Notes: generated by a model from the sequence alone, not told the origin. A stretch of 64,000 nt of DNA from Neobacillus niacini (GCF_019749295.1 NZ_JACWFG010000012.1:124001-188000); one strand, 5' to 3'. Positions 18,689 to 28,890 are shown, counted from the first letter of the stretch. Program-made: numbers and translations.

Positions 18689-20242
18689 ATGAGCGTATTA
18701 AACGTAAAAAATTTAAGCCACGGTTTCGGTGATCGTGCGATTTTTAATAATGTGTCTTTTCGTCTATTAAAGGGTGAACACGTTGGACTAGTCGGTGCAA
18801 ATGGTGAGGGTAAGTCTACTTTCATGAATATTGTGACAGGGAAGCTGCAGCCCGACGAGGGGAAAGTTGAGTGGTCACGAAAAGTTCGTGTTGGTTATCT
18901 AGATCAGCATGCTGTGCTTCAAAAAGGCACTACGATGCGTGAGGCATTGAGTACTGCTTTTCAATATCTATTTGATGCTGAAGCAGAGATTAATGACCTT
19001 TATGCAAAAATGGGTGATGAAGGTGCTGATATCGATGCACTGCTTGCTGAGGTTGGAGAACTGCAAGAAACGTTAGATAGTAATGATTTTTATCAAATTA
19101 ATTCAAAAGTGGAAGAAGTTGCTCGCGGTTTAGGATTAGACGATGTTGGACTCGATCGAGATGTAGATGATCTTAGCGGCGGACAGCGTACGAAAGTTTT
19201 GCTAGCTAAGCTTTTACTCGAAAAGCCTGAAATCCTATTACTAGACGAGCCAACGAACTATTTGGATGAACAGCATATCGAATGGTTGAAGCGCTACCTG
19301 CAGGAATATGAGAATGCATTTATCTTGATTTCACATGATATTCCATTCTTAAACAATGTTGTTAACTTGATTTATCACATGGAAAACCAAGAGTTGAACC
19401 GCTATGTTGGTGACTATGATAACTTCTTAAATATCCATGAAATGAAGAAGCAACAGCTAGAGTCTGCTTACAAACGCCAGCAACAAGAAATTGCTGATTT
19501 GAAAGATTTCGTTGCTCGTAACAAAGCAAGTGTTGCGACACGCAATATGGCAATGTCCCGTCAAAAGAAGCTCGACAAAATGGAAATTATTGAATTAGGG
19601 AAAGAGAAGCCAAAACCAGAGTTTAACTTCAAGGAAGCTCGTGCCGCTAGTCGTTATATTTTCACTGCTGAAGATCTTGTGATTGGTTACAATGAACCAC
19701 TTTCCCGCCCTCTGAATTTAAAAATGGAACGCGGCCAAAAAATTGCATTCGTAGGTGCGAATGGTATTGGTAAGTCTACTCTTTTAAAAAGTATTCTTGG
19801 GTTGATAGATCCCATTTCGGGTAAAGTGGAACGTGGTGAGTACCAACAAATCGGGTACTTCGAGCAGGAAGTGAAACAGTCCAACTACAACACTTGTATT
19901 GAAGAGATTTGGAGCACGTTCCCAAGTATGAATCAGGCCGAAGTCCGGGCTGCTCTTGCAAAATGCGGATTAACGACGAAACATATTGAAAGTAAGGTCG
20001 AAGTCCTTTCTGGCGGAGAAAAAGCGAAAGTGCGTTTGTGTAAGATTATTAACACCGAAACGAATTTATTAATTCTGGACGAACCTACCAATCACCTGGA
20101 TGTGGAAGCAAAGGAAGAATTGAAGCGTGCTTTAAAAGCCTATCGCGGAAGTATCTTGATGGTATCCCACGAACCTGATTTCTATCGTGAAATTGCGACT
20201 GATATTTGGAATTGTGAGGATTGGACTACGAAAGTGTTTTAA
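18689..20242 (+). CDS. yfmM: ABC-F family ATPase YfmM
   Basis: The 517-aa soluble protein has two ABC cassettes and no membrane segments: Walker A GANGEGKST and GANGIGKST, signatures LSGGQRTKV and LSGGEKAKV, Walker B ILLLDEPTNYLD and LILDEPTNHLD. The linker (about residues 240-305, MKKQQLESAYKRQQQEIADL) is the short P-site tRNA-interaction motif. Sequence and length match B. subtilis YfmM throughout. ABC-F proteins bind the ribosomal E site and rescue or tune translation; some give antibiotic resistance. AAGGGG precedes the ATG. It is monocistronic. Confidence 0.92.
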   Translation: MSVLNVKNLSHGFGDRAIFNNVSFRLLKGEHVGLVGANGEGKSTFMNIVTGKLQPDEGKVEWSRKVRVGYLDQHAVLQKGTTMREALSTAFQYLFDAEAEINDLYAKMGDEGADIDALLAEVGELQETLDSNDFYQINSKVEEVARGLGLDDVGLDRDVDDLSGGQRTKVLLAKLLLEKPEILLLDEPTNYLDEQHIEWLKRYLQEYENAFILISHDIPFLNNVVNLIYHMENQELNRYVGDYDNFLNIHEMKKQQLESAYKRQQQEIADLKDFVARNKASVATRNMAMSRQKKLDKMEIIELGKEKPKPEFNFKEARAASRYIFTAEDLVIGYNEPLSRPLNLKMERGQKIAFVGANGIGKSTLLKSILGLIDPISGKVERGEYQQIGYFEQEVKQSNYNTCIEEIWSTFPSMNQAEVRAALAKCGLTTKHIESKVEVLSGGEKAKVRLCKIINTETNLLILDEPTNHLDVEAKEELKRALKAYRGSILMVSHEPDFYREIATDIWNCEDWTTKVF

Positions 20243-20254
20243 ATATAGAGTAAG

Positions 20255-20280
20255 AGGGGCACCCATACTTGGGTGCCCCT
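20255..20280. other. Strong hairpin between yfmM and rbsB
   Basis: AGGGGCACCCA and TGGGTGCCCCT form a perfect 11-bp stem with loop TACT between two convergent genes. There is no T run on either strand, so it is a weak terminator at best, or a 3'-end stabiliser. Confidence 0.6.
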
Positions 20281-20335
20281 CCAATAAATAGACTTACATA
20301 GTGTCGGTTACATTTTAAGATTCTAGAGTGCCTTA

Positions 20336-21253
20336 TTAATCTTTGGATACTAATTTTAATGGGGCTCCTATCATCTTCTCAACCTTTTTTCCCTGCAGAA
20401 TGTCGCTTGCTGCTCCAACTGCAAGCTTACCAATTAACTCAGGCTGCTGTGCGACTGTCGCTTCCATGTTCCCTGATTTAATTGCATTAAGCGCATCGTC
20501 ATTCCCATCAAACCCAATGACCATAATTTCCTTACCAGAGCTATTAATTGCCTCAATAGCCCCTAATGCCATTTCATCGTTATGAGCAAATACCGCTTTA
20601 ATATCAGGATTAGCTTGCAGAAGATTTTCCATAACGGTCAATCCCTTCGTCCGGTCAAAATCAGCTGCTTGTTTAGCCGTTATATTTAACTTCTTATCAG
20701 CTACATTATGAAACCCCTGACCTCTTTCACGTGTGGCAGATGCCCCAGGAACTCCCTCTAACTCAATTACTTGTGTATTTTCACCGAGCTTTTCAATAAT
20801 ATAATTTGCAGCCATTTCCCCGCCTTTTATATTATCTGAAGCCACTAATGCTTCTACTTTCCCTTTATCAGCTGAGCGATCCAACGTAACAACAGGAATA
20901 CCAATATTATTCGCTGATTGAACAGCCGTTGAAATGGCAGCAGAATCAGTCGGATTAATGAGCAGAGCATCTACACCTTGTTGAATTAAATCCTCAACGT
21001 CATTTACTTGTTTTGCCGAGTCATTCTGTGCATCTACGATAATAACCTCCATGCCCAAGGCTTCTACTTCTTTTACAACTCCATCTTTTAAAGAAACAAA
21101 AAACGGGTTATTTAATGTAGATACTGATAAGCCAATTTTAATATCTTCTAAACTATCTTTTTTATCCGGTTTTGCCCATCCAGGCGGTTGCATAGAACAA
21201 GCACTTAGGAGCAAAAGTGTTAGTGACAGACATATAGCCATTATTTTTTTCAT
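20336..21253 (-). CDS. rbsB: Ribose-binding lipoprotein RbsB
   Basis: The 305-aa lipoprotein has lipobox LLSAC (C19). The periplasmic-binding fold shows IGLSVSTLNNPFF, VDALLINPTDSAAI, PVVTLDRSADKG and VFAHNDEMALGA, the ribose-contact motifs of RbsB. It presents ribose to RbsC. It is the last gene of rbsRKDACB, 17 bp after rbsC. Confidence 0.94.
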   Translation of the reverse strand: MKKIMAICLSLTLLLLSACSMQPPGWAKPDKKDSLEDIKIGLSVSTLNNPFFVSLKDGVVKEVEALGMEVIIVDAQNDSAKQVNDVEDLIQQGVDALLINPTDSAAISTAVQSANNIGIPVVTLDRSADKGKVEALVASDNIKGGEMAANYIIEKLGENTQVIELEGVPGASATRERGQGFHNVADKKLNITAKQAADFDRTKGLTVMENLLQANPDIKAVFAHNDEMALGAIEAINSSGKEIMVIGFDGNDDALNAIKSGNMEATVAQQPELIGKLAVGAASDILQGKKVEKMIGAPLKLVSKD

Positions 21254-21270
21254 TTTAATCTCTCCTTATG

Positions 21271-22233
21271 CTACTTTTTACGGTCAAGTAATACTGCAAT
21301 TAATATAACGATTCCCTTGACCACCATTTGATAGAAAGACGATACCCCAAGAAGATTCAAGCCATTATTTAAGGTACCGATGATTAAAGCACCGATTAAT
21401 GTTCCAAAAATCCTTCCTTTTCCTCCTGATAAGCTTGTCCCTCCTAATACAACTGCTGCAATGGCATCAAGCTCGTAGGAAGTACCTGCAGTAGGCTGTG
21501 CAGAATTTAAACGAGAGGTTAGGATTGCCCCTGCCAAAGCTGCCAGCATTCCGGAAAGACTATAAATCATGACTTTTACTTTTGGTACTTTTATCCCTGA
21601 AATTAATGCTGCTTTTTCATTTCCACCAATCGCATATGTTTTTCGGCCGAATGGAGTTTTATGAAGAATAATGAATAAAACAACAAATGTTAGTATCATT
21701 GTAACCGCTGGTACAGGTATTCCTAAAAAATAACCACGTCCAAATAACTGAAACAGGTAATTATCACCAAGACCCGTAATCGGGTTTCCACCCGTATACA
21801 CAAGTGTTAGTCCCCTGAAGATTGTCATGGTTGCTAGAGTGGCGATAAACGGAGCCATTTTCCCCTTGGTTATGAACAATCCATTTACCATCCCCATCAA
21901 GCCGCCTAGAATACATCCAATTAATATTGCAAGAAGCGGGTCTATCCCTGATACCATCATTCCTGCAGTCAACGCACTTGATAATGCAAGAATAGCCCCG
22001 ACAGATAAATCAATCCCGCCTGTTAAAATAACAAACGTCATACCAAATGCAATCAGTGCATTGATCGCAACTTGCCTTAATAAATTTAATATATTCAAAG
22101 GTTCGAGAAAACTAGGATTTAATATCGATACAATTACGACCAATATAATTAAACCAAGTAATGGCCCTAACTTTTGGGTGATGGCATTCATCATATTTGT
22201 CTTAGGTTTTGTCACTGCATTAATGGAATTCAT
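21271..22233 (-). CDS. rbsC: Ribose ABC transporter permease RbsC
   Basis: This 320-aa permease has eight to ten membrane segments with ILTGGIDLSVGAILALSSAL and AVVLGGTSLSGGKGRIFGTL, the signature of RbsC-type sugar permeases. It starts one base after the rbsA stop (TGAGATG), with GGAGG nine bases upstream inside rbsA. Confidence 0.94.
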   Translation of the reverse strand: MNSINAVTKPKTNMMNAITQKLGPLLGLIILVVIVSILNPSFLEPLNILNLLRQVAINALIAFGMTFVILTGGIDLSVGAILALSSALTAGMMVSGIDPLLAILIGCILGGLMGMVNGLFITKGKMAPFIATLATMTIFRGLTLVYTGGNPITGLGDNYLFQLFGRGYFLGIPVPAVTMILTFVVLFIILHKTPFGRKTYAIGGNEKAALISGIKVPKVKVMIYSLSGMLAALAGAILTSRLNSAQPTAGTSYELDAIAAVVLGGTSLSGGKGRIFGTLIGALIIGTLNNGLNLLGVSSFYQMVVKGIVILIAVLLDRKK

Positions 22234-22234
22234 C

Positions 22235-23716
22235 TCACTGACCTCCTGTTGCCATTGTCATAATTTTTTCTTGGGTGGCATTTTCTTTCAATAGCTCACC
22301 ATTTATTTTTCCTTCATGAACGACGAGGATTCGATCACTCATACCAAGAACCTCAGGCAATTCTGAAGAAACCATAATGATGGCTACACCCCGATCTGTT
22401 AATTCATTCATTAGGTCATAAATTTCTCTCTTCGCTCCAACATCTACCCCTCTAGTCGGTTCATCTAGAATAAGTAATTTGGGCCCGATTCCGACCCACT
22501 TGGCAATGACCACCTTTTGCTGATTCCCTCCTGATAGCTTTCCAACCGCAATATCTGGGGATTCCGTTTTTACTGTCAAGCGTTTGATTAACATATTAAC
22601 AAAGTCTATCTCACTTTTTTCATTGATGATCCCTTTTGGAGCGAAGCTATAGAGTGTTGGCAGCACCATATTATCTCTTATAGAGAAATCTAGAATTAAC
22701 CCTTCATCTTTGCGATCCTCTGTAATGAATCCGATTCCTGCTTTGACAGCCTGGTCCGGTGTTTTGATTGTCACTTTTTCTCCTTCCAACCAAATTTCAC
22801 CGTGATCAAAACCATCTAGACCAAAAATCGCCCTCATGATTTCTGTCCTTCCGGCTCCCATCAAACCTGAAACCCCGACTATTTCGCCAGCACGTACAGA
22901 AAAATTCACATCCTCAAATTGTCCTTTTTTTGTCAGCCCCTTTACCTGAAGAACAGTTTCACCAAGGTTAGGATTTCGGTTAGGAAAGCGGTCTGTTAAT
23001 TCCCTGCCAACCATTTTCCTGACGACTTCATCAAAATTTGTTTCTGGAATTGCCTTCGTATCAACGGTTTTCCCATCACGCATGACGGTAATCCTATCAC
23101 AGATGGAAAAAATCTCCTCCATCCGATGTGAAATATAGACAATCGATACTCCTGCTTTTTTTAAAGAAGAAATAACATCAAAAAGTTTGCTGATTTCCCT
23201 TTCTGTTAATGCAGCAGTAGGTTCATCCATAATAATCACTTTTGCTTCTGTCATTAAGGCTTTAGCAATCTCAATCATTTGCTGCTCCCCAACAGAGCAA
23301 TTCCCCGCCTCTTTATCTAACGGTATCGATACTGCTAATCTATCAAACTGTTTCTTTGCCAACGCTTTCATTTCCGTTACTTTTAGAAGGCCAAAAGAAT
23401 TCTTTAATTCCTTACCAATAAATAAATTTTCTAAAACAGTCATATCCGGCCAAATATTTAGCTCCTGATGAATAAAGGTGATCCCACTTTGCTCCGCTTC
23501 TTTTGGGTTTTTAAAATATGTTTCCTTTCCATCAATTGTGATGGTCCCCTTATCTCGAGCATGAAGTCCAGTAAGTACGTTCATCATCGTTGATTTTCCT
23601 GCACCATTTTCCCCCATAAGGGCATGTACTTCACCATCTACTAACTCAAAATTAACACCAGTTAAAACTTGGTTGGTTCCAAATGCTTTATAGATGTTTT
23701 CCATCGTAATACGCAT
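22235..23716 (-). CDS. rbsA: Ribose ABC transporter ATPase RbsA
   Basis: This 493-aa protein has two fused ATPase halves. The N-half has Walker [10 protein letters not shown], signature [16 protein letters not shown] and Walker [13 protein letters not shown]. The C-half has the diverged Walker [10 protein letters not shown] and signature [14 protein letters not shown], as usual for RbsA. The ATG at 23716 is preferred over the GTG nine bases upstream because GAGG lies eight bases before it; the length then equals that of B. subtilis RbsA. Confidence 0.94.
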   Translation of the reverse strand: MRITMENIYKAFGTNQVLTGVNFELVDGEVHALMGENGAGKSTMMNVLTGLHARDKGTITIDGKETYFKNPKEAEQSGITFIHQELNIWPDMTVLENLFIGKELKNSFGLLKVTEMKALAKKQFDRLAVSIPLDKEAGNCSVGEQQMIEIAKALMTEAKVIIMDEPTAALTEREISKLFDVISSLKKAGVSIVYISHRMEEIFSICDRITVMRDGKTVDTKAIPETNFDEVVRKMVGRELTDRFPNRNPNLGETVLQVKGLTKKGQFEDVNFSVRAGEIVGVSGLMGAGRTEIMRAIFGLDGFDHGEIWLEGEKVTIKTPDQAVKAGIGFITEDRKDEGLILDFSIRDNMVLPTLYSFAPKGIINEKSEIDFVNMLIKRLTVKTESPDIAVGKLSGGNQQKVVIAKWVGIGPKLLILDEPTRGVDVGAKREIYDLMNELTDRGVAIIMVSSELPEVLGMSDRILVVHEGKINGELLKENATQEKIMTMATGGQ

Positions 23717-23733
23717 ATTTATCACCTCATCTT

Positions 23734-24129
23734 TTAGAAAAATACTCCGGATTGTAAAATACAGTTAGCATATGGTGTAATCTCACCCGTACGAATGACT
23801 GCTTTAGCTCGTTTTGTTAATTGTTTAAACTCCTCATGGGAGACTTTTTCAATTTCCTTATCAGCAAATTTATCTTTTAAATAGTTGGCATGTATCGGAT
23901 TTACTACTTCTATTTCAGATGCAATCGTCACTTTTTCAATTACCATATCCTCTTCTATGGCATTGACTACATCTATAAATGAAGGCATGCCTGGTTTAAT
24001 TGCTAAATCAATCTTTTTAACACCTTCTGCAATAGGCAATCCTGCATCTGCTATCACAATAAAATCAGTATGACCAAGGTCAGATAATACCTTCGATATA
24101 TCGCTGTTTAATATTCCATAACGTTTCAT
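23734..24129 (-). CDS. rbsD: D-ribose pyranase RbsD
   Basis: The 131-aa protein ([20 protein letters not shown]) interconverts beta-pyran and beta-furan ribose before phosphorylation. H20 is the catalytic histidine position and [20 protein letters not shown] with [11 protein letters not shown] is the conserved C-terminus. The ATG lies two bases after the rbsK stop; the upstream GTG would overlap the ribosome site. Confidence 0.94.
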   Translation of the reverse strand: MKRYGILNSDISKVLSDLGHTDFIVIADAGLPIAEGVKKIDLAIKPGMPSFIDVVNAIEEDMVIEKVTIASEIEVVNPIHANYLKDKFADKEIEKVSHEEFKQLTKRAKAVIRTGEITPYANCILQSGVFF

Positions 24130-24131
24130 TT

Positions 24132-25010
24132 CTATAAACACCCTTCTACTTCTTCTCTTGTTGGCATTCCACCCTGTGCGCCAAATTTTGTTACAGACAA
24201 TGAAGCAGCCCGATTGGCAAAACGAATGCTATTTTTTATACTATTTCCCTCGGCTATTGAAACTGCAAATGCTGCATTAAATGTATCGCCTGCACCGGTT
24301 GTATCAACGGTATTCACAACATAGGCCGGGACTAGCACCTCATTTTCGCCATCATAATAGCGGACCCCGTTTTTACCTTCTGTAACCAATAATTTATTTG
24401 GAAACTCCTTTAGAGCTTCATGGATATCCTTGTTCTCAAAAAGAACAGAAGCTTCCCATTCATTTGGAGTAATATAAGTTGCCTTTTCAATCACAGTTTT
24501 ACTAATAGGTCTTGCGGGTGCTGGATTTAGTAATAAGGGTACATCGTTCGCAAAGCAAATCTCGGTTACATATTCCACTGTTTCCTCAGGAATTTCCTGC
24601 TGAATTAATACAATATCGGATTCAAGTATGACGTCTAGTGCCTTTTCAACAAAATCAGGAGTGACATAGTTATTCGCACCTTTAACTACAATAATGCTGT
24701 TATCGCCATCTGCAAGGGTAATATGTGCCGTTCCTGTTTCCGAATGTGTAACCGGTTCCACATAGGTTGTAAAAACACCATTGGAACTAAAATTGTTAAC
24801 TACTTCTTCACCAAACCCGTCGGCACCTACACATCCCACCATATAAACTTCAGCACCGAGCCTGGCTGCTGCGACAGCCTGGTTAGCTCCTTTGCCACCA
24901 GGTACTGTCTTAAAGCTCTCCCCAAGAATCGTTTCCCCTTTATTTGGCCGTTTTGAAGCGGTTACAACCAGATCCATAGAAGAACTGCCAATTATCGTGA
25001 TTTTAGTCAT
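24132..25010 (-). CDS. rbsK: Ribokinase RbsK
   Basis: The 292-aa PfkB-family kinase phosphorylates ribose at O5. [20 protein letters not shown] binds ribose, [17 protein letters not shown] is the first PfkB signature and [14 protein letters not shown] holds the catalytic Asp and anion hole. The ATG at 25010 overlaps the end of rbsR by eight bases (AATGACTAA), with AAAGG upstream, so rbsR and rbsK are translationally coupled. Confidence 0.94.
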   Translation of the reverse strand: MTKITIIGSSSMDLVVTASKRPNKGETILGESFKTVPGGKGANQAVAAARLGAEVYMVGCVGADGFGEEVVNNFSSNGVFTTYVEPVTHSETGTAHITLADGDNSIIVVKGANNYVTPDFVEKALDVILESDIVLIQQEIPEETVEYVTEICFANDVPLLLNPAPARPISKTVIEKATYITPNEWEASVLFENKDIHEALKEFPNKLLVTEGKNGVRYYDGENEVLVPAYVVNTVDTTGAGDTFNAAFAVSIAEGNSIKNSIRFANRAASLSVTKFGAQGGMPTREEVEGCL

Positions 25011-25989
25011 TTTTCTCAACCTTTCTCGTGGTTTGCCTCTCTATAAATGTAACAGGCATTTGTATATTCAATTGCTCTAATGGTTGTTTTTCAATAATTT
25101 TCATTAATAATTTCGCTGCTTCTCTTCCCATATCATAAGCTGGCTGTCTAATGGTAGAAAGCGGCGGGAACAGCAGCTTGCTAAGCGGTATATCATCATA
25201 GCCGATGATTTGTAAGTCATCTGGAATGGATCTTCCTATTCTTAGTGCCTCATGTAATATGGCTGCTGCACTAAGATCGTTGCTGGCAATTATGCCATCT
25301 GTTTCAGGAAATTTTTCAAATAAGGTTTTAGCCACTTTTTCTGCATCATGAAAGCTGAATGAAGACGTGATTACCTGAAAATCCACATTAGCATTACATA
25401 GCTCATCCACTGCACCTTTGAACCTGTCCTGTGCAGTTCTTACTTCAATTGGCCCTCTAAGTAACGCAATTCGCTTACTTCCCCTTTTGATGATTTCACG
25501 TGCTGCTTTTTTACCTCCATCTAAACCGTCTGCATAAACGGAGGGATGATTATTTGTGATCCGATCTAGAAATACAACCGGAATAGATAAGTCTTCGTAA
25601 AGTTCTGTTTCAGCTTGATTTGTTGCTGAAATAATCCCAATTACATTATTTTGTTTGAAAGTTTCTATATAATCTATTTCTTTTTTAGGTTTTTCATCAG
25701 CATTTCCAATAATCAAATGGAGTCCTTGTTCTTGCATTTCATCCTCTACTCCACGAGCTAATTCTGGAAAGAAGGGATTTCGAATATCCGGCAGCAATAA
25801 TCCAATTAATCTAGACTTTTTCTTAAAAAGAGATCTTGCCACTTCATTTGGTTTGTAGTTTAGTTCTTTAATTGCCTCGTTTACTAGCTTCCTAGTATCT
25901 TCATGTGAATAACCTTTATTGTTTAATACTCTCGAAACGGTCGCCACGGATACTCCAGCTTTTTTGGCAACATCACGTATTGTAACCAT
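25003..25989 (-). CDS. rbsR: LacI-family ribose operon repressor RbsR
   Basis: The 328-aa regulator has an N-terminal helix-turn-helix (TIRDVAKKAGVSVATVSRVL), a hinge helix (NEVARSLFKKKSRLIGLLLP) and a sugar-binding core (IRNPFFPELARGVEDEM, IASNDLSAAAI). It starts at 25989, with AGAGGTG six bases upstream. It is the first gene of its own operon and its start codon lies 12 bp from a 22-bp palindrome, indicating autoregulation. Confidence 0.92.
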   Translation of the reverse strand: MVTIRDVAKKAGVSVATVSRVLNNKGYSHEDTRKLVNEAIKELNYKPNEVARSLFKKKSRLIGLLLPDIRNPFFPELARGVEDEMQEQGLHLIIGNADEKPKKEIDYIETFKQNNVIGIISATNQAETELYEDLSIPVVFLDRITNNHPSVYADGLDGGKKAAREIIKRGSKRIALLRGPIEVRTAQDRFKGAVDELCNANVDFQVITSSFSFHDAEKVAKTLFEKFPETDGIIASNDLSAAAILHEALRIGRSIPDDLQIIGYDDIPLSKLLFPPLSTIRQPAYDMGREAAKLLMKIIEKQPLEQLNIQMPVTFIERQTTRKVEKND

Positions 25990-26001
25990 TGATTCACCTC
26001 T

Positions 26002-26023
26002 TATGTGTAACCGGTTACACATA
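26002..26023 (-). promoter_or_regulatory. RbsR operator / cre-like palindrome
   Basis: A perfect 22-bp palindrome with core TGTGTAACCGGTTACACA lies between the rbsR start codon and candidate -10 elements (TATTAT, TACTAT) further upstream on the minus strand. LacI-family proteins favour a central CG. The inner TGTAACCGGTTACA also fits the CcpA cre consensus, so RbsR and CcpA could share it. Confidence 0.85.
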
Positions 26024-26073
26024 TAGTACCATAATACATTATCGAACGCAACTTTGAATTAAGAATAAGTTTT

Positions 26074-26102
26074 AAAAGGAGTGAGACTGGAAGCCGCACT
26101 CC
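26074..26102 (-). terminator. Terminator of the amino-acid ABC operon
   Basis: On the minus strand GGAGTG and CACTCC form a stem with a 13-base loop followed by TTTTAAAA. Confidence 0.75.
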
Positions 26103-26129
26103 AATATGAAAAAAATTATAGATAAGTTT

Positions 26130-26873
26130 TTATTTTAACATGGTTGCTTGAAGGAATTCTTTTGTACGCTGCTCTTTTGGATGATCAAAGAATTCATTAG
26201 GACGATTTCTTTCTATAATTTTGCCATCGTCCATGAAGACAATCCAATCAGCAACCTCACGAGCGAAGCCCATTTCATGGGTCACCACTACCATCGTCAT
26301 TCCTTCATCGGCTAACTCCTTCATGGCTGTCAATACCTCACCAACAAGCTGGGGATCAAGGGCAGATGTCGGTTCATCAAAAAGCATGATATCCGGCCTC
26401 ATGGCCAGTGATCTGGCAATTGCTACACGCTGCTTCTGACCTCCAGACAATTTGCTGGGATAAACATTCGCCTTATCCTCTAAACCCACCTTTTGGAGCA
26501 GTTCCTTTGCTTCGGCAATGGCCTGGTCTTTTGGGATTTTCTTTACCATGGTGGGTGCTTCAATGACATTTTCAAGTACTGTTTTATGTGGGAAAAGATT
26601 AAAGTGCTGGAAAACCATCCCCACACTTTGGCGGACATTGTTAATATTGTGGGTATCCGGGTTAATTTCTTCCCCGCGGATTGAAATTCTCCCGCCTTGC
26701 CTTTTTTCTAAGAAGTTAAGGCATCGCAGCAGAGTACTTTTACCAGAGCCTGATGCCCCCACCAGGCAGACAACTTCACTTTCATATACGGACATATTTA
26801 TATCTTTTAATACATGTAAACTGCCATAAGACTTTTGTAAGTTTTCTATTTTTATCATTTCTCGTTCATTCAC
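26130..26873 (-). CDS. Polar amino-acid ABC transporter ATPase (GlnQ family)
   Basis: The 247-aa ATPase has Walker [11 protein letters not shown]-loop [18 protein letters not shown], signature [17 protein letters not shown] and Walker [14 protein letters not shown], the pattern of GlnQ/ArtP proteins. A GTG start at 26873 has GGAGG eight bases upstream. It is the last gene of a binding protein - permease - ATPase operon. The substrate cannot be decided from sequence. Confidence 0.9.
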   Translation of the reverse strand: MNEREMIKIENLQKSYGSLHVLKDINMSVYESEVVCLVGASGSGKSTLLRCLNFLEKRQGGRISIRGEEINPDTHNINNVRQSVGMVFQHFNLFPHKTVLENVIEAPTMVKKIPKDQAIAEAKELLQKVGLEDKANVYPSKLSGGQKQRVAIARSLAMRPDIMLFDEPTSALDPQLVGEVLTAMKELADEGMTMVVVTHEMGFAREVADWIVFMDDGKIIERNRPNEFFDHPKEQRTKEFLQATMLK

Positions 26874-26885
26874 TTTGTCGTCCTC

Positions 26886-27551
26886 CTATCGATCACTAAC
26901 TGCCAATCTCTTTTCGAACAAGCTCACCAGCATCGTCAATACTGCAACAAGTACTAGATAATAAACGGCTACAATTAACAAGTAAGTCATTTCATCGAAA
27001 TTATTGGAACCGAGTGTTGTCGAAACATTGAACAGTTCATTCATGGAAATAAAGGCTGCCAGAGATGAATCCTTAAGTCCTATAATAAATTGGTTTCCAA
27101 GTGGAGGCAGTGCCCTCTTAAATGCCTGTGGCAGAATAATACGGCGCATGGCTAGTATTCTGGTCATGCCAAGAGAGCGTGCCGCTTCCATTTGTCCTTT
27201 ATCAATGGACTGAATCGTCCCCCGGAAAATTTCCGCAATATAGGCACCATTATGGAAGGCGAGCGCTAGAGCCGCTGCCCAAAAGTCAGGAATGAGGAAA
27301 ATTCCGCTGAAGCCAAAATACAGAATGAAAATCTGGACAATGAGTGGAGTTCCCCTTACAAGGAATACATACGCATTTGAAATATACTCCAATACTTTAA
27401 TCCTCGAAATTTTTAAAAGAGCAAAAAATAATCCGAATAATATCCCAATTAAAATGGAGACAACCGTAAGCTTCAATGTCAATAGAGCTGCATCTATAAA
27501 AAGGTCTTTGCTATTAATAAACGTATGTAAAAAGTGCGAAAAACTAGGCAA
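26886..27551 (-). CDS. Polar amino-acid ABC transporter permease
   Basis: The 221-aa His/Glu/Gln/Arg-type permease (HisM family) shows LRGTPLIVQIFILYFG, AYIAEIFRGTIQSIDKGQMEAA around residues 128-149 (shown in part: EIFRGTIQSIDKGQ) and an EAA loop SLGMTRILAMRRIILPQAF. Five or so membrane segments are predicted. The likely start is TTG with AAAGGATG upstream. It lies between the binding protein and ATPase genes. Confidence 0.88.
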   Translation of the reverse strand: MPSFSHFLHTFINSKDLFIDAALLTLKLTVVSILIGILFGLFFALLKISRIKVLEYISNAYVFLVRGTPLIVQIFILYFGFSGIFLIPDFWAAALALAFHNGAYIAEIFRGTIQSIDKGQMEAARSLGMTRILAMRRIILPQAFKRALPPLGNQFIIGLKDSSLAAFISMNELFNVSTTLGSNNFDEMTYLLIVAVYYLVLVAVLTMLVSLFEKRLAVSDR

Positions 27552-27586
27552 AATAACTACATCCTTTCTTTCTAATTAACAATCTA

Positions 27587-28369
27587 TTATTCTGGTTTTC
27601 TAGTAATATCCTCACCAAAATACTCTTGACTGATTCGGGATAATGTTCCATCGTTACGAAGTCTTTGAAGTGCGTCATTAACCCGCTTAAGCAGGATTGG
27701 ATTATCCTTCGGAATAACAATTGCCTGTTCGCTTCGTTCGATTAACTGCTGCCCCTGAATTTCGAAACCTTCCTTTTTTGCACTTTTACCAGTGACAAAA
27801 TCAGTAATAACGGCTTCATGCCGGCCAATACTTAATGCTTTTAATGCTGTAATATCACTGTCGTACATTTTAATATTGCTGGTATACCTTTTGGCTGTAT
27901 CAGCATAGGTGGACCCCTTTGCTACGGCAACTTCTTTTCCTTTTAAGTCCTCTACTGTTTTAATCTTGCTGTCAGGTCTTGTGAAGATTTGTGGACCTGA
28001 GTAATAGTAGGGTGTGGAAAAAGCAACTTGTTTGGCACGCTCAGGGTTAATAGTGTGGCTGGCAACTGCTGCATCTGCCCGTCCCGTTTTAATGCCCTCG
28101 ATGAGTCCTTTGAATTTCATCCTTTTCTGGACTGGTTCAAGTCCTAATTCTTTTCCGACTGCGTTTCCTACCTCAATATCGAAACCAGTCATTGATAAAT
28201 CATCATTACTTACATAGCTAAAGGGCTTAAATTCCCCTGAAGCTGCAAAAATAAACTTCTCCTTATCTATCAGCTTTGTTCCATCTGGCAGCTGGTCCTT
28301 TTGGATACAGCCAGTCAGCATCCCCATCAGAAATAAGCACGATAGAATCATTATGTATCGCTTTTCCAT
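27587..28369 (-). CDS. Amino-acid ABC transporter binding lipoprotein
   Basis: The 260-aa lipoprotein has lipobox MLTGC (C21). FAASGEFKPFSYV, TGFDIEVGNAVGKELG, GRADAAVASHTI, AVAKGSTYADTAKRY and LSRISQEYFGED are family 3 solute-binding motifs for polar amino acids. It is the first gene of the three-gene importer operon. Confidence 0.9.
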   Translation of the reverse strand: MEKRYIMILSCLFLMGMLTGCIQKDQLPDGTKLIDKEKFIFAASGEFKPFSYVSNDDLSMTGFDIEVGNAVGKELGLEPVQKRMKFKGLIEGIKTGRADAAVASHTINPERAKQVAFSTPYYYSGPQIFTRPDSKIKTVEDLKGKEVAVAKGSTYADTAKRYTSNIKMYDSDITALKALSIGRHEAVITDFVTGKSAKKEGFEIQGQQLIERSEQAIVIPKDNPILLKRVNDALQRLRNDGTLSRISQEYFGEDITRKPE

Positions 28370-28415
28370 GCTTGATTTTCTCCTCTCTCGTTCAAGCTAT
28401 ACCGTTATTACTTAT

Positions 28416-28456
28416 AAAAGGACTGCTTTTCTGCTTCTTAAGCAAAAAAACAGTCC
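28416..28456 (-). terminator. Terminator of the DUF1540 gene
   Basis: On the minus strand GGACTG...CAGTCC pairs, with an inner TGCTT/AAGCA stem, followed by TTTT. Confidence 0.7.
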
Positions 28457-28464
28457 CCCATTTT

Positions 28465-28623
28465 TCATTCACGAAGCTCGAAGGTTTTGCAAGCTGTTTC
28501 TTCCACTGTATCAGCCTGTCTGCTGCCGTGTGGACCTATGACATATATGGAGTCAGCCACACATTGGTCGCCATCAGCCCAATACTTGCAGTTTTCAACA
28601 TTACATTTCACTTCCAATTTCAT
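28465..28623 (-). CDS. DUF1540 small Cys-rich protein
   Basis: This 52-aa frame begins MKLEVKCNVENCKYW and contains four cysteines (C7, C12, C21, C45) with the DUF1540 spacing: C-x4-C-x8-C, a GPHGSRQADTVEETAC stretch and a final C-K-T-F-E. The ATG at 28623 has GAGGGGGTGG upstream. DUF1540 proteins are small putative metal-binding proteins, several in spore-formers; the function is unknown. A hairpin terminator follows, and it lies upstream of, and is separate from, the amino-acid importer operon. Confidence 0.85.
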   Translation of the reverse strand: MKLEVKCNVENCKYWADGDQCVADSIYVIGPHGSRQADTVEETACKTFELRE

Positions 28624-28792
28624 ATTGTGCCACCCCCTCTAATAGATTTTCTTATTTAATACCCCCTTCAAGGTTGGTTGAAACAAGATTTTTCTACCAA
28701 GGCTTTCGACCTGCCCAAGCGGTCTATCTATTTAGAATCCTTTATTCTCTTAAATAATTTGAATTCTCATAGGGATTAATAAATAGTTTTTC

Positions 28793-28845
28793 ATAAAAAA
28801 AAGGCAGATGTAATCTGGAAATTCCTCCATTGATAACATCTGCCT
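28793..28845 (-). terminator. Orphan terminator with minus-strand T run
   Basis: AGGCAGATGT (28802-28811) pairs with ACATCTGCCT (28836-28845). The plus-strand A run at 28793-28802 becomes an eight-base T tract on the minus strand. No minus-strand gene ends here, so it may end a short untranslated transcript or block read-through. The rest of 28624-28980 holds no gene except the promoter noted at 28891. Confidence 0.6.
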
Positions 28846-28890
28846 CTTATTTTCGTATCAACAGCTAGTCCCGCAATTCTAGTTTAGCAA

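Noticed and set aside
20255-20280. Strong hairpin as a factor-independent terminator
   Set aside because: No T run on either strand.
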